From the NCBI RefSeq assembly GCF_010731895.1, contig NZ_AP022596.1:1364001-1428000 (forward strand): a stretch of 64,000 nt of DNA, written 5' to 3'. Under the pieces are notes generated by a model. That model saw only the letters and a program-made list of their open reading frames with translations. It did not search any database and had not been told where the DNA came from. Made by a program: the position numbers and the translations under genes. Below are positions 37,057 to 45,868 of this stretch, piece by piece. Source of the stretch: Mycolicibacterium helvum. Lineage in GTDB: Bacteria > Actinomycetota > Actinomycetes > Mycobacteriales > Mycobacteriaceae. The number at the start of each line of letters is the position of its first letter. The stretch's first letter is position 1.

Positions 37057-38078
37057 GCATCGACCTGTGGCTTACCGGACCCCTTCAGAATGTCGTTCAG
37101 CAAGTGCAGGTCGAAAATGCCGTCGAGGCTGAGCGGATCGAGGAGTCCCACCGAAACCGCCTTGTGCACTTGATCGTTCAGCGACGCGGCACCAGGGTCA
37201 TTGGTGAACGTCGTTTCCTGGAACGACGCGCTCAGCACGTCGGGCTCCAGCCCCTTACCGAGCGCGCCGGCCAGGGCCGCATTCGCCGCCTGCGCGGCCG
37301 CATCGGGATTCTCGTGAATGAAATCGTTGGCCTCGACCTGCCCCTTCAACAAGCCACTCACCACGTCGGGGTGAGCCTGCAGGAATTCCTGCCGCACCAC
37401 CAGAATGGTGATCGTGCCGGGGTCCGACCACAGCGGTACGCCGCCGGCCTTCACCAACTGGACGTCATAGGGCGCTGACTCGATCGCGCCGTCGATCTGA
37501 TTGGCGGTAAAAGCCGGGATGATCGCCGACTCCGGCTTGGTGGGTTTGATGAAGACGTCACCGCCACCCTGCGGGTTGGTCTGTAGACCGTTCTCCTTGA
37601 GCCAGCTGCGCAGACTCACGTCCTGTGTCCCGCCCAGTGCCGGGTCGGCGAGAGTCTTGCCCCGCAGATCCTGCGCATTCTGGATGCCTGGCTTCACGAC
37701 GAGAGTCGTTCCACCAGAGGCAGATCCGGAGACGATCTTGATGGCCGTCCCATTCGACTTCTGCCACGCGTTGAACGCCGGGTTGGGCCCAACGTAGGCC
37801 GCGTCGAGCTGGCCGGCTAACAACGCGGTCGCCTCCTCGGTGCCCTGGCCGAACGCCTTGGCGTCCAGGGTGACGTCGGGGCCCAGGTTCTTGGCGAACA
37901 ACCCCTTGTCGATGCCGACCAGGGCCGAGGCATGGGTGACGCGGGTCAGGTAACCCAGGCGCAACGTGACCTTCTGGGCGGAATTGGTCGACGGGGTGGA
38001 CTGTCCGCATCCGGACAGGGTGGCGGCGAGCACGACGAGTGCCAGCGCCGCCCGAGAAATGAACATGCGCCGAGGCAT
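37053..38078 (-). CDS. ssuA: SsuA-type aliphatic sulfonate ABC transporter substrate-binding lipoprotein
   Basis: 341 residues. Lipoprotein signal peptide with lipobox LSGC about residue 21-24, then a periplasmic-binding fold of the NMT1/SsuA type (LRLGYLTRVTHASALVGIDKGLF near the start). It captures the ligand outside the membrane for the SsuB/SsuC pair. I chose MPRRMFISR as start (AAGGAG ribosome site); an upstream in-frame start would extend the signal peptide. Preceded by the leader-peptide ORF at 38179-38268. Confidence 0.88.
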   Translation of the reverse strand: MPRRMFISRAALALVVLAATLSGCGQSTPSTNSAQKVTLRLGYLTRVTHASALVGIDKGLFAKNLGPDVTLDAKAFGQGTEEATALLAGQLDAAYVGPNPAFNAWQKSNGTAIKIVSGSASGGTTLVVKPGIQNAQDLRGKTLADPALGGTQDVSLRSWLKENGLQTNPQGGGDVFIKPTKPESAIIPAFTANQIDGAIESAPYDVQLVKAGGVPLWSDPGTITILVVRQEFLQAHPDVVSGLLKGQVEANDFIHENPDAAAQAANAALAGALGKGLEPDVLSASFQETTFTNDPGAASLNDQVHKAVSVGLLDPLSLDGIFDLHLLNDILKGSGKPQVDA

Positions 38079-38178
38079 GGCGTCTCCTTGGGGGTCAACA
38101 AGTCTGAAAGGCGTCACGGCAGGTAGAAGCCGGAGTGAAACGGTGGTGGCAGTGCAGGATCAGGGCGTCAGCGGGCGG

Positions 38179-38268
38179 TCAGGTGCGCGCCGGACATGCC
38201 GCGGCAATGACACGCTGCAGATCGATGTGCAGCCGCCGGGTGAGATGACATCGCAGAGCGGGTGTCAT
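38179..38268 (-). CDS. short leader peptide upstream of ssuA (putative cysteine-type attenuator)
   Basis: 29 codons, ATG overlapping the stop of the PHP-type gene (ATGA). The peptide contains TRRLHIDLQRVIAAACPAR, which matches the pattern (RLHVDLxRVxxAxCxxR) that I recall for actinobacterial putative leader peptides placed before sulfur-metabolism genes. It has Cys at positions 7 and 25. It ends 100 bases before ssuA, with room for an attenuation structure. Likely role: sense cysteine (Cys-tRNA) supply and set ssuABC expression. Assignment is by sequence pattern and position. Confidence 0.65.
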   Translation of the reverse strand: MTPALRCHLTRRLHIDLQRVIAAACPART

Positions 38269-40631
38269 CCCAGTTCCCGATCTGCCCGACAGACGAACAG
38301 CGGGCTGGTCCAGATCTGATGGCCGTCGGCCTGGCGGGCGCGCAGATAGACCGCGCTGTCGGCGTCGGGCAAGTCGAGCAGCAGGCGGCCGTTCGCGTTG
38401 ACGGGCAGACCCGCCGGCTCGGCGATACGTTCCACCCGCATTGTCAAGTTCAGACCACCGACGGCGATATCGTGGTGCCCTTTTCGGATCAGGTCTTCGC
38501 CGCTGATGGTCAGCGCCGCATCGAGGTTGTCCTCGATCACCGTGGTGAACAGATCCAGCCGGGCCTGCGCCAACGTCGAAAGGCGCAGCACCACACCGAT
38601 ATCGCTGCCGTAGGTGGCGGTGTTCCAGGTAAGACCGTCGCCTGCGGCGTCGAAGCGCTGCTCGGGATGCAACGCCGCCCAGGGCGTCACGTCCTCAACC
38701 TCGGCTCCGGTCACCCGCACGCGTCCGGTCCAGGTCGCCCAGCGGTAGCGATCGCGATGGCGAGCCCCGCCCCAACGAATCCGGACCAGGTTGTCGGCCA
38801 GCCCGATCTCGGCCTGAAAGTCGCGCCGCCACAGCCGCCCACTGGTGTCGCGGATTTCGAGCTCTTCCCAGCCGGTGGTGCCGTAGAGGGCATAGTCGAC
38901 CGCTAATTCGTCTGCCTCAGCAGTGAATTCGTCGCCCATCCAATGGTCGCCGGAACGCAAGAGCGCAACCGAGCGTGACCCTGTCGTTGCCCACGTTCGC
39001 CGGCTTCGCAGCGCACGGCCGACGTCGCCTCTGGTCAGTTCGGTGGCCAGTACCCCGGTGAGTCCGCCGTGCCCGCCGAAGATGTTCGCACCCGGGCTGC
39101 CGCCGCCCGGGCGGCCGCGGTGCTCGTCGCTGGCGGCGCTGGCGCCCAGCCGAAGGCCCCGGGACAGTGCGTCCTCGAAGAACCAGGGGCTGGATCCCCA
39201 TGTCGAGTGCACCTCGATCAGGCGCTCCAGATCGGGGTGGTGCCAATCCAGAACGGCCCGCCGCCCGCCTACGTGCGGGATCAGCAGATAGGACTCGGGG
39301 TCGTGGTCGTAGGCAGCGTAGAGCCGAGTGATCGGCCATGCTTGCGGCACAATGTCTTTGCTCGCCATGCCCTGATGCCATTCCAGGGATCGCGCTAACG
39401 TGGTGTCCTCGCCGAGGAACACCACGTTGTGGTCGCCACCCACCCCGGCGGTGCCGCACCACTCCACGCCGGGGTAGCAGACGAACCGGCCGTCGTCGGT
39501 CGCCTCGCGGCAGGCGGAGACCACATCGGCCCACGCCTCGTCGGTGATCTGGAAGTCGTTGGCGGTATAGCCCAGCACGTCCAGCGCACCCACATCCCGG
39601 CCGAACCGCAAGTTCCAGTCGGTGTTCTGCGTGCCGACCGTATCGTTCGAATGTACGTGGAGGTCACTGAAAAATGCTCGTGGTGAGGGGAATTCGTCGA
39701 TGACGTCCAGATGGCAGGTGTCGGCCAGCCGTCCGCCACCCTCGATGTCGGCGACCACGTTGATGGTGGCCGATTCGGCGGGAACCGACAGCGTGGTGGC
39801 GGCCCAGCCCGTCGTGGGCGTCCCGGCACGTGCCACCGTCACGCCGGCGACGGACGCGTGAAGACGCGCCTTGACGTCGCGGCAGACGTTGCCCCACCGA
39901 TCCTGAAGGTGGGCCCGCAGTGCCGCGGCGGATGCGTCGGCACGAACGAGCCGCGGGCCGTGCGCGACGAGGCGCTCGGGGTCGCCGGGGACGACCGCGA
40001 GCCGGCATGACCCGGCGTGTGCCATTCGCGACGTGCCCAGTGGGTCGATGAAGAGGTGAACTTCGAACTCGTCCTCGACGAACGTCTGTACGCGGGTGCC
40101 CGGCCCGCCGAATGTGCGGTCGCCGAGCCGTATTTCGATGACGTCACCGGGCCGCAGATACCCGTCGACAGCATGGATGAGCAACGACTTCTGGAAGGGC
40201 CGCTCGCCGCCTTTGACGTCATAGCGGATAGCGAGACGCTGCACCGTAGCCGTGCCCTGCTCGGACGCACCGCCGGCTCGTGACCGGTGCAGCAGCCGTG
40301 CGGTGGCATAGTCGCGCCCGTGTGGGTCCGTTGTCTGCAGGTCCCAGTCCGAGTAATAGCGGAAGCACAGCTTGAGCCAGCCGCTGTCGGCGATGCCCGA
40401 GCGCCCCACGGTATAGGTGAAGACCAGCTCTTCGGTCGATCCCGCGACGACGGCGTCGGTGTCGCAGGACAACTGGCCCAGGAACGGGATCGCATCGAGC
40501 TCACGGTTGACCCGCTCGGCGACAACCGGATCCGAGCAGTCGTTGCCCTGAGCCGGAGACTGCGGGCGCACCGAGACACGCGCCAGGGGCGCGTCGAGGG
40601 AAACCGGGACGGACACGTCGCCAATTCTCAC
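38265..40631 (-). CDS. PHP-type metal-dependent hydrolase (DUF3604-like)
   Basis: 788 residues. The first 310 or so residues are beta-rich with repeated immunoglobulin-like features. A PHP-like domain starts near residue 320 with FFSDLHVHSNDTVG (HXH metal motif), followed by CYPGVEWCG, HNVVFLGED, LIPHVGGRRA and ASDEHRGRPGGG, further metal-ligand candidates; the C-terminal 200 residues are again beta-rich. No signal peptide. The reaction is unknown; PHP enzymes hydrolyse phosphoesters or C-N bonds. Divergent from the LysR gene with 68 bases between, so LysR control is likely. Confidence 0.75.
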   Translation of the reverse strand: MRIGDVSVPVSLDAPLARVSVRPQSPAQGNDCSDPVVAERVNRELDAIPFLGQLSCDTDAVVAGSTEELVFTYTVGRSGIADSGWLKLCFRYYSDWDLQTTDPHGRDYATARLLHRSRAGGASEQGTATVQRLAIRYDVKGGERPFQKSLLIHAVDGYLRPGDVIEIRLGDRTFGGPGTRVQTFVEDEFEVHLFIDPLGTSRMAHAGSCRLAVVPGDPERLVAHGPRLVRADASAAALRAHLQDRWGNVCRDVKARLHASVAGVTVARAGTPTTGWAATTLSVPAESATINVVADIEGGGRLADTCHLDVIDEFPSPRAFFSDLHVHSNDTVGTQNTDWNLRFGRDVGALDVLGYTANDFQITDEAWADVVSACREATDDGRFVCYPGVEWCGTAGVGGDHNVVFLGEDTTLARSLEWHQGMASKDIVPQAWPITRLYAAYDHDPESYLLIPHVGGRRAVLDWHHPDLERLIEVHSTWGSSPWFFEDALSRGLRLGASAASDEHRGRPGGGSPGANIFGGHGGLTGVLATELTRGDVGRALRSRRTWATTGSRSVALLRSGDHWMGDEFTAEADELAVDYALYGTTGWEELEIRDTSGRLWRRDFQAEIGLADNLVRIRWGGARHRDRYRWATWTGRVRVTGAEVEDVTPWAALHPEQRFDAAGDGLTWNTATYGSDIGVVLRLSTLAQARLDLFTTVIEDNLDAALTISGEDLIRKGHHDIAVGGLNLTMRVERIAEPAGLPVNANGRLLLDLPDADSAVYLRARQADGHQIWTSPLFVCRADRELG

Positions 40632-40663
40632 CTCACCTGCACCTACCAGTCCAGTTCATAGAT

Positions 40664-40680
40664 ATGATGCGATTAATCAT
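40664..40680. promoter_or_regulatory. dyad in the PHP/LysR intergenic region, candidate LysR site
   Basis: ATGAT-N7-ATCAT lies between the divergent PHP-type and LysR genes, about 20 bases before the LysR start. The AT-rich interrupted dyad fits a LysR-family binding site that would control both genes. Confidence 0.4.
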
Positions 40681-40699
40681 CGAAAGTGATCTCTCATCC

Positions 40700-41602
40700 A
40701 TGAACCTTCAGCAGTTGCGCTACGTCGTGGCCCTGGCCGAGACCCAGAGCTTCACCAAGGCCGCCGAGAGCGCCTTCGTCGTCCAGTCGGCTTTGAGTCA
40801 GCAGATCCGCAAGCTCGAAGACGAACTCGGCGTCTCGTTGTTCGAACGCACCACGCGATCGGTGTCGTTGACACCGGCCGGTGAGGCCTTGCTGCCGGTG
40901 GTCCATCAGGTACTGGCCGGGGTCGACAAGATCATGGTCGACGCCCAGGCACTCAGCGGCACCATCGGTGGCCGGTTGACCGTCGGGATGATGGAAGTGC
41001 CCACCGAGAGCCTGGACGTCGCCGCCCTCATGGCGACCTTCCATGCGCGCTACCCCGATGTCAGCGTGACCCTGCGCAGCGGCGGCAGCGATCTGCTGAT
41101 CGACGCAATCCGCGACCGCAAGCTCGACGTCGCGATCGTCGGCTCGAACGTATCGGGCGCCGGGGATCGGCTCACCCACACCGAGTTGTTCAGTGAGCCA
41201 CTCGTTGCCGTACTGCCAGCCGCTCACCCGCTTGCCGCCAAGTCGTCGCTGGCGCTCGCCCAACTGGCCGACCTTCCGTTCATCGACTTCCCACCCGGGT
41301 ACGGCCTTCGTCACGAGACCGACCGGGGATTCACCGGCGTGCCGAGGCGAGTCGCATTCGAAGTCACCCGGGTCGACGAGGTGATCCAGTTCGTCCGAAA
41401 AGATCTCGGCGTCGCGTTGTTGCCCGAATCGGTGGCCACCTCCCGTGCGGGCGGCGATCCGAGACTGGCGCTACGTCAGGTGGTAGGCGCCAATCTGCAT
41501 CGACAGGTCAATCTGGTCGCGCCTAAGAGTACGGTTCGCTCCGCAGCCTGCCAGGCCTTCGTCCGGTGCGTGGAAGACCATGTCAAGCGCACCGACCGGT
41601 AG
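40700..41602 (+). CDS. LysR-family transcriptional regulator
   Basis: 300 residues. N-terminal winged HTH (MNLQQLRYVVALAETQSFTK ... QSALSQQIRKLEDELGVSLFERTTRSV), then the periplasmic-binding-like effector domain. Start chosen at MNLQQLRY, the usual beginning; an upstream in-frame ATG at 40664 lies within the candidate operator. Probably controls the divergent PHP-type gene and perhaps the nearby transport operons. The effector is unknown; LysR proteins of sulfonate loci sense sulfate or O-acetylserine-type signals. Confidence 0.9.
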   Translation: MNLQQLRYVVALAETQSFTKAAESAFVVQSALSQQIRKLEDELGVSLFERTTRSVSLTPAGEALLPVVHQVLAGVDKIMVDAQALSGTIGGRLTVGMMEVPTESLDVAALMATFHARYPDVSVTLRSGGSDLLIDAIRDRKLDVAIVGSNVSGAGDRLTHTELFSEPLVAVLPAAHPLAAKSSLALAQLADLPFIDFPPGYGLRHETDRGFTGVPRRVAFEVTRVDEVIQFVRKDLGVALLPESVATSRAGGDPRLALRQVVGANLHRQVNLVAPKSTVRSAACQAFVRCVEDHVKRTDR

Positions 41603-41823
41603 CAATCTGTCGGCCCAGCTTTCCGCTCAAGACGATCAGAACTACGTCCATTGACTCAGGAGTGGCGCAATACCCGCCGAATCAGCAGTATCGGCTGGTC
41701 CGGCACCCTTCCAACCGGCGCAATGCCACCGGCCGGCAGTCGTGCACGGCGCACCCGGCTGGCGACCGTATACAGCGGCTTTACCGTGTCTGGCGGGAGA
41801 TGTTCGTCAGGCAGGAGGGTGCG

Positions 41824-42567
41824 ATGGCCGACGCCGAACCGGTGCCGATCCGCCGGGCACGGGCCGATCAGGCTCGACTGGTCGCCGATGTCCTGCGCCA
41901 GCAAATACATGTTGGCGGCTATCCGCAAGGCCTACCGACCGAGGCCGAACTGTCGGCCGAGTTCGGGGTGTCGCGCAACGCCATTCGTGAGGCGCTGACC
42001 ACGCTGAAAGACGAAGGGCTCATCGACCGCGGCCCCAAAGTCGGTACCCAGGTTGCGATCCGCAAATACGACCACGGCCTGGATGCGCTCGTCGGGTTGA
42101 AAGAGACGTTCAAGAGCTACGGCGAGGTCCGCAACGAAGTGCGCGCGGCGATGTTGGTGGCCGCACCACCGGCAGTCGCACGCCGCCTCGATCTGCCGCC
42201 GGGCGCGCAGGTGTTGTTCATCGAACGGCTGCGATTTCTCGGCGATCTTCCGCTCAGTTTGGACAAGACCTACCTGGCACCCGACATCGGAGCCGACATC
42301 CTCGGACGCCCGTTGGAGACCAACGACATTTTCGCGCTGCTCGAAGAGGTGACCGGCCGACGCCTGGGATCGGCAAGCCTGGCCGTGGAGGCGGTTCCGG
42401 CCGACGCGCACTCGGCCGCCATCCTGCAGGTGCCAGAGGGTGCGGCGGTGTTGTTGTTGGAGCGACTGACCCACCTCGACGACGGCAGGCCCGTCGACCT
42501 GGAGTACATCCGCATGCGCGGGGACCGAATCACACTGCGCGGCAATCTCATCAGGGAGCTTTCATGA
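41824..42567 (+). CDS. GntR-family regulator with UTRA-like effector domain
   Basis: 247 residues. The HTH segment (GLPTEAELSAEFGVSRNAIREALTTLKDEG, about residues 38-67) is GntR. The C-terminal part (about 90-245) with VLFIERLRFLGDLPLSLDKTY and LLLERLTHLDDGRPVDLEY matches the UTRA/HutC effector fold. Start at 41824 has AGGAGG seven bases upstream. First gene of the flavoprotein/ABC operon; its stop overlaps the ferredoxin start (ATGA), so it probably autoregulates that operon. Confidence 0.9.
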   Translation: MADAEPVPIRRARADQARLVADVLRQQIHVGGYPQGLPTEAELSAEFGVSRNAIREALTTLKDEGLIDRGPKVGTQVAIRKYDHGLDALVGLKETFKSYGEVRNEVRAAMLVAAPPAVARRLDLPPGAQVLFIERLRFLGDLPLSLDKTYLAPDIGADILGRPLETNDIFALLEEVTGRRLGSASLAVEAVPADAHSAAILQVPEGAAVLLLERLTHLDDGRPVDLEYIRMRGDRITLRGNLIRELS

Positions 42568-42791
42568 CTTTGATCAATCAACGGGCCGACGTCCCGGTCA
42601 CCATCGATGAGTCGCTGTGCATCGACGGGTGCACGCTCTGCGTGGACATCTGCCCGCTGGACTCGTTGGCCATCAACCCCGACAACGGCAAGGCCTACAT
42701 GCATGTCGACGAGTGTTGGTACTGCGGTCCATGCGCAGCCCGCTGTCCCACCGGTGCCGTCACCGTCAACATGCCCTATCTCATCCGCTGA
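42564..42791 (+). CDS. AprB-like 2x[4Fe-4S] ferredoxin
   Basis: 75 residues with eight cysteines: C19, C23, C26, C30 (CX3CX2CX3C, one residue more than the classic spacing) and C51, C54, C57, C61 (CWYCGPCAARCPTGAV). The second motif with DECW before it, and the downstream VNMPYLIR, resemble the beta subunit of adenylylsulfate reductase (AprB) rather than an ordinary ferredoxin. It likely hands electrons to the AprA-like flavoprotein encoded at the end of the same operon. Confidence 0.83.
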   Translation: MTLINQRADVPVTIDESLCIDGCTLCVDICPLDSLAINPDNGKAYMHVDECWYCGPCAARCPTGAVTVNMPYLIR

Positions 42792-42816
42792 AACGCCCTG
42801 ATTCCCGGAGCCATTC

Positions 42817-44250
42817 ATGAAACACCGCTTTGCGGTCGCGCTGGCGGCTGCCCTCGTCACGGTCACCGCCGGCTGCTCACTGGACTCAAAACCACAAGCG
42901 GCCGGCGAGGTCAACGTCGTCATCGGATACCAGTCCAAAACCATCAATACCGTCACCGCGGGTGCCTTGTTGAAGGCTAAGGGCTTCCTGGAGAAGCGCC
43001 TCGACGACATCACCAAACGGACGAACGTCAAGTACACAGTGCAGTGGCAGGATTACGACACCGGCGCCCCGATCACCGCACAGATGCTGGCCGAGAAGAT
43101 CGACATCGGGTCGATGGGCGATTACCCGCTGTTGATCAACGGCTCCAAGACCCAAGCCAACGAACGCGCCAAGACCGAGCTGGTGTCAGTCACCGGCTAC
43201 AACGCCAAGGGCGCGCTGAATATGGTTGTGGTCAATCCGAATTCGACCGCTCAAAGCCTGAACGATCTGCGTGGGCAGAAAGTGTCGGCGTCTGTCGGCT
43301 CGGCCGGGCACGGCACCCTCGTCCGGGCACTTGCCAAGGCCGGTATCGACCCGAAAACCGGGGTGGAGGTGCTCAACCAGCAGCCGCAGATTGGTGCATC
43401 GGCCCTGGAATCCGGTCAGGTGCAGGCGCTTGCGCAGTTCGTCGCTTGGCCTGGCCTGCTGGCCTTCCAGAACAAAGCGCGACTGCTGTTCGACGGCGCC
43501 GAACTGAACGTACCGACCTTCCACGGCGTGGTCGTTCGGCGCGACTACGCCGGCCAGCATCCCGAGGTGCTCGACGCATTCCTGCAGGCCCAGCTGGATG
43601 CCACCGACTTCCTGCATGAGAAGCCACTGGAAGCCGCGCAGCTGGTCGCCCAAGGAAGTGGATTACCGCAGGAGGTGGTGTACCTCTACAACGGGCCCGG
43701 CGGCGCGGTGTCATTCGATACCACGATCAAACCGTCACTGGTCGATGCACTGAAAAGCGATGTGCCGTACCTGAAGTCGATCGGCGACTTCGCTGATCTC
43801 AACATCGGCCGGTTCGTCAATGCCGACCCGCTACGCAAGGCGTTCGCCGAGCGGAACCTCGACTACAACAAGGCCGTTGCCCTCACCACCAACCCGCTAC
43901 CGGTCAGCGGTCAGGACCCGGTGTGCAATGTTGCGGTCACCGACCCCGCGCTGGCCGGTGAACTGTGGATCGACGGGCAGGCCGCCACACAGCCCGCGGC
44001 CAACCCCAGCTGCCTGTTGCGGGCGCTTCGCGAGGCCAGCGCCAAGGGCCAGAGGGTGATTGCGGCCTATATTCCCGACACCGAGTTGGGCACCCGATGG
44101 TTCGCCGACCGTTCGGTATGGGTGCAATCCCCCGCCGCCGGCAACGCCTACTTGCCGTTCGACACCGATGCCGGCGCTCAGCGTTATATCGCCGCCCATC
44201 CCGGCGCCGCAGTCGTGGACTATCAGGCGGCCCTCGCGGGTGCGGTGTGA
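42817..44250 (+). CDS. ABC substrate-binding lipoprotein with C-terminal NosL-like domain
   Basis: 477 residues. Signal peptide with lipobox TAGC (Cys20). Residues about 30-365 are an SsuA/NMT1-like binding domain (VVIGYQSKTINTVTAGALLKAKGF, DIGSMGDYPLLING). From about residue 368 an extra domain reads VCNVAVTDPALAGELW ... VIAAYIPDTELGTRW ... VWVQSPAAGNAYLPFDT ... AAHPGAAVVDYQAAL, a pattern resembling NosL, the accessory copper lipoprotein of nitrous-oxide reductase, but with CNV where NosL has CGM. The GTG of the permease overlaps its stop by four bases. Confidence 0.82.
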   Translation: MKHRFAVALAAALVTVTAGCSLDSKPQAAGEVNVVIGYQSKTINTVTAGALLKAKGFLEKRLDDITKRTNVKYTVQWQDYDTGAPITAQMLAEKIDIGSMGDYPLLINGSKTQANERAKTELVSVTGYNAKGALNMVVVNPNSTAQSLNDLRGQKVSASVGSAGHGTLVRALAKAGIDPKTGVEVLNQQPQIGASALESGQVQALAQFVAWPGLLAFQNKARLLFDGAELNVPTFHGVVVRRDYAGQHPEVLDAFLQAQLDATDFLHEKPLEAAQLVAQGSGLPQEVVYLYNGPGGAVSFDTTIKPSLVDALKSDVPYLKSIGDFADLNIGRFVNADPLRKAFAERNLDYNKAVALTTNPLPVSGQDPVCNVAVTDPALAGELWIDGQAATQPAANPSCLLRALREASAKGQRVIAAYIPDTELGTRWFADRSVWVQSPAAGNAYLPFDTDAGAQRYIAAHPGAAVVDYQAALAGAV

Positions 44251-45113
44251 CCACCGAACCCGCGGTGCTTGCCGGTCCCGTCACCGTCAGCGGTGGCATC
44301 AGCGCCGCGCCGACGGGCGGCCCGATTCGGCACCGACCGTGGCGGTCGTGGGCCGTGCGGATCGCATCGGTTACCGCCGCGGTCGGGCTGTGGCAGCTCC
44401 TGACCGCCAACCACGTCCGGTTCTGGTTGCGCTTCGACACGCTGCCGACAGTGACCGAGATCGTCAACACCTTCACTAAACGGGTTGCCGTGCAGGAGTA
44501 CTGGCTGGACCTCGGACAGTCGCTGATCAGGATCCTGACCGGCTTCGCGCTCGCTGCGGTGGTCGGAGTGGTGACCGGCATTCTGCTGGGGCGCTCCAAC
44601 GCATTCGCCAACGTTTTCGGGCCGCTCACCGAACTCGCCCGCCCCATCCCGGCGATCGCGATCGTCCCGGTGGCGATACTGCTGTTCCCCAGCGACGAGG
44701 CAGGGATCGTCTTCATCACCTTCCTGGCCGCGTTCTTTCCGATCATGGTGAGCACCCGGCATGCGGTGCGGGCCCTGCCGACGATCTGGGAGGAGTCGGT
44801 GCGCACCCTCGGTGGCAGCCGCTGGGACGTGTTGGTCCGGGTGGTGCTACCCGGCATCCTGCCCGGCGTCTTCGGCGGGTTGTCAGTCGGCATCGGTGTG
44901 GCGTGGATCTGCGTCATCTCCGCCGAGATGATCTCCGGGCGCCTGGGCGTCGGGTACCGAACCTGGCAGGCCTATACCGTGCTGGCCTATCCCGAGGTGT
45001 TCGTCGGCATCATCACCATCGGCATCCTCGGCTTCACCACCTCCGCGGCCGTTGAGGTGCTCGGTCGCCGGGTCACCCGGTGGCTGCCCCGCGGCGAGGA
45101 GAAGACGCGATGA
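44247..45113 (+). CDS. SsuC-like ABC transporter permease
   Basis: 288 residues; GTG start overlapping the binding-protein stop. Six or so transmembrane helices and the ATPase-contact loop TLGGSRWDVLVRVVLPGILPG near residue 185. Second sulfonate/nitrate-type importer permease in the window and clearly distinct from the one at 35439-36275. Confidence 0.88.
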   Translation: MTTEPAVLAGPVTVSGGISAAPTGGPIRHRPWRSWAVRIASVTAAVGLWQLLTANHVRFWLRFDTLPTVTEIVNTFTKRVAVQEYWLDLGQSLIRILTGFALAAVVGVVTGILLGRSNAFANVFGPLTELARPIPAIAIVPVAILLFPSDEAGIVFITFLAAFFPIMVSTRHAVRALPTIWEESVRTLGGSRWDVLVRVVLPGILPGVFGGLSVGIGVAWICVISAEMISGRLGVGYRTWQAYTVLAYPEVFVGIITIGILGFTTSAAVEVLGRRVTRWLPRGEEKTR

Positions 45114-45868
45114 CGCTCACCGCCCCGGTCACGGGGATGGTGTTGCAGCTCAACAACCTTGTGCTCAGCTATGGCGGCTCACCGGTGATCAACCGCCTCG
45201 ACCTGAATGTGCGTCCCAGCGAGATCCTGGTCCTGACCGGACCGTCCGGGTGTGGCAAGTCCACCGTACTGCGGGCACTGGCCGGGCTTCTTCGACCGGA
45301 CGCCGGCGAGATACTCGCCGACCGGGTGCCCGTGCGCACCACCTCCCGCGAGCGGGCATTGGTGTTCCAGGACAACGCTTTGCTGCCCTGGCGCACCGTG
45401 CAAGCCAATGTCGAACTGGCTCTCAAGCTGGCCGGCGTTCCACGCGCCGGGCGCCGCGAGGAGGCGCTGCGCTGGATCGCTGACGTCGGATTGGCCGGCT
45501 TCGAGCGTTACCTGCCCAAGAGCCTGTCCGGCGGTATGCGGCAGCGGGTGCAGCTCGCGCGTGGCCTTGCCGGCGCACCACGGGCGGTCATGATGGACGA
45601 ACCGTTCGGAGCGTTGGACACCCAGACCAGGGCCAGCATGCAGCGGCTGCTGATCGACACCTGGCGCGCACACCCGACCACCGTCGTCTTCGTGACCCAC
45701 GACGTCGACGAGGCACTGCTCATCGGCGACCGCATCGCTGTGCTCGGGCGAGCGGGTCAGCCGCTGCGCGCCCTGCTCGACGTTCCCACCCCACGCGATG
45801 CCTTCGCCGACCGCAGTGCGTTGCGCTCAGAAGTCATTGCCGCACTGGATACTCCGGAGTTCCCCTGA
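45110..45868 (+). CDS. SsuB-like ABC transporter ATP-binding protein
   Basis: 252 residues. Walker A GPSGCGKST (about 44-52), Q-loop VFQDNALLPW, signature LSGGMRQRVQLARGL, Walker B VMMDEPFGALD, H-loop THDVDEALL. The ATG overlaps the permease stop by four bases, and its own stop overlaps the flavoprotein ATG (TGATG), so transporter and enzyme are made together. Confidence 0.93.
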   Translation: MTLTAPVTGMVLQLNNLVLSYGGSPVINRLDLNVRPSEILVLTGPSGCGKSTVLRALAGLLRPDAGEILADRVPVRTTSRERALVFQDNALLPWRTVQANVELALKLAGVPRAGRREEALRWIADVGLAGFERYLPKSLSGGMRQRVQLARGLAGAPRAVMMDEPFGALDTQTRASMQRLLIDTWRAHPTTVVFVTHDVDEALLIGDRIAVLGRAGQPLRALLDVPTPRDAFADRSALRSEVIAALDTPEFP

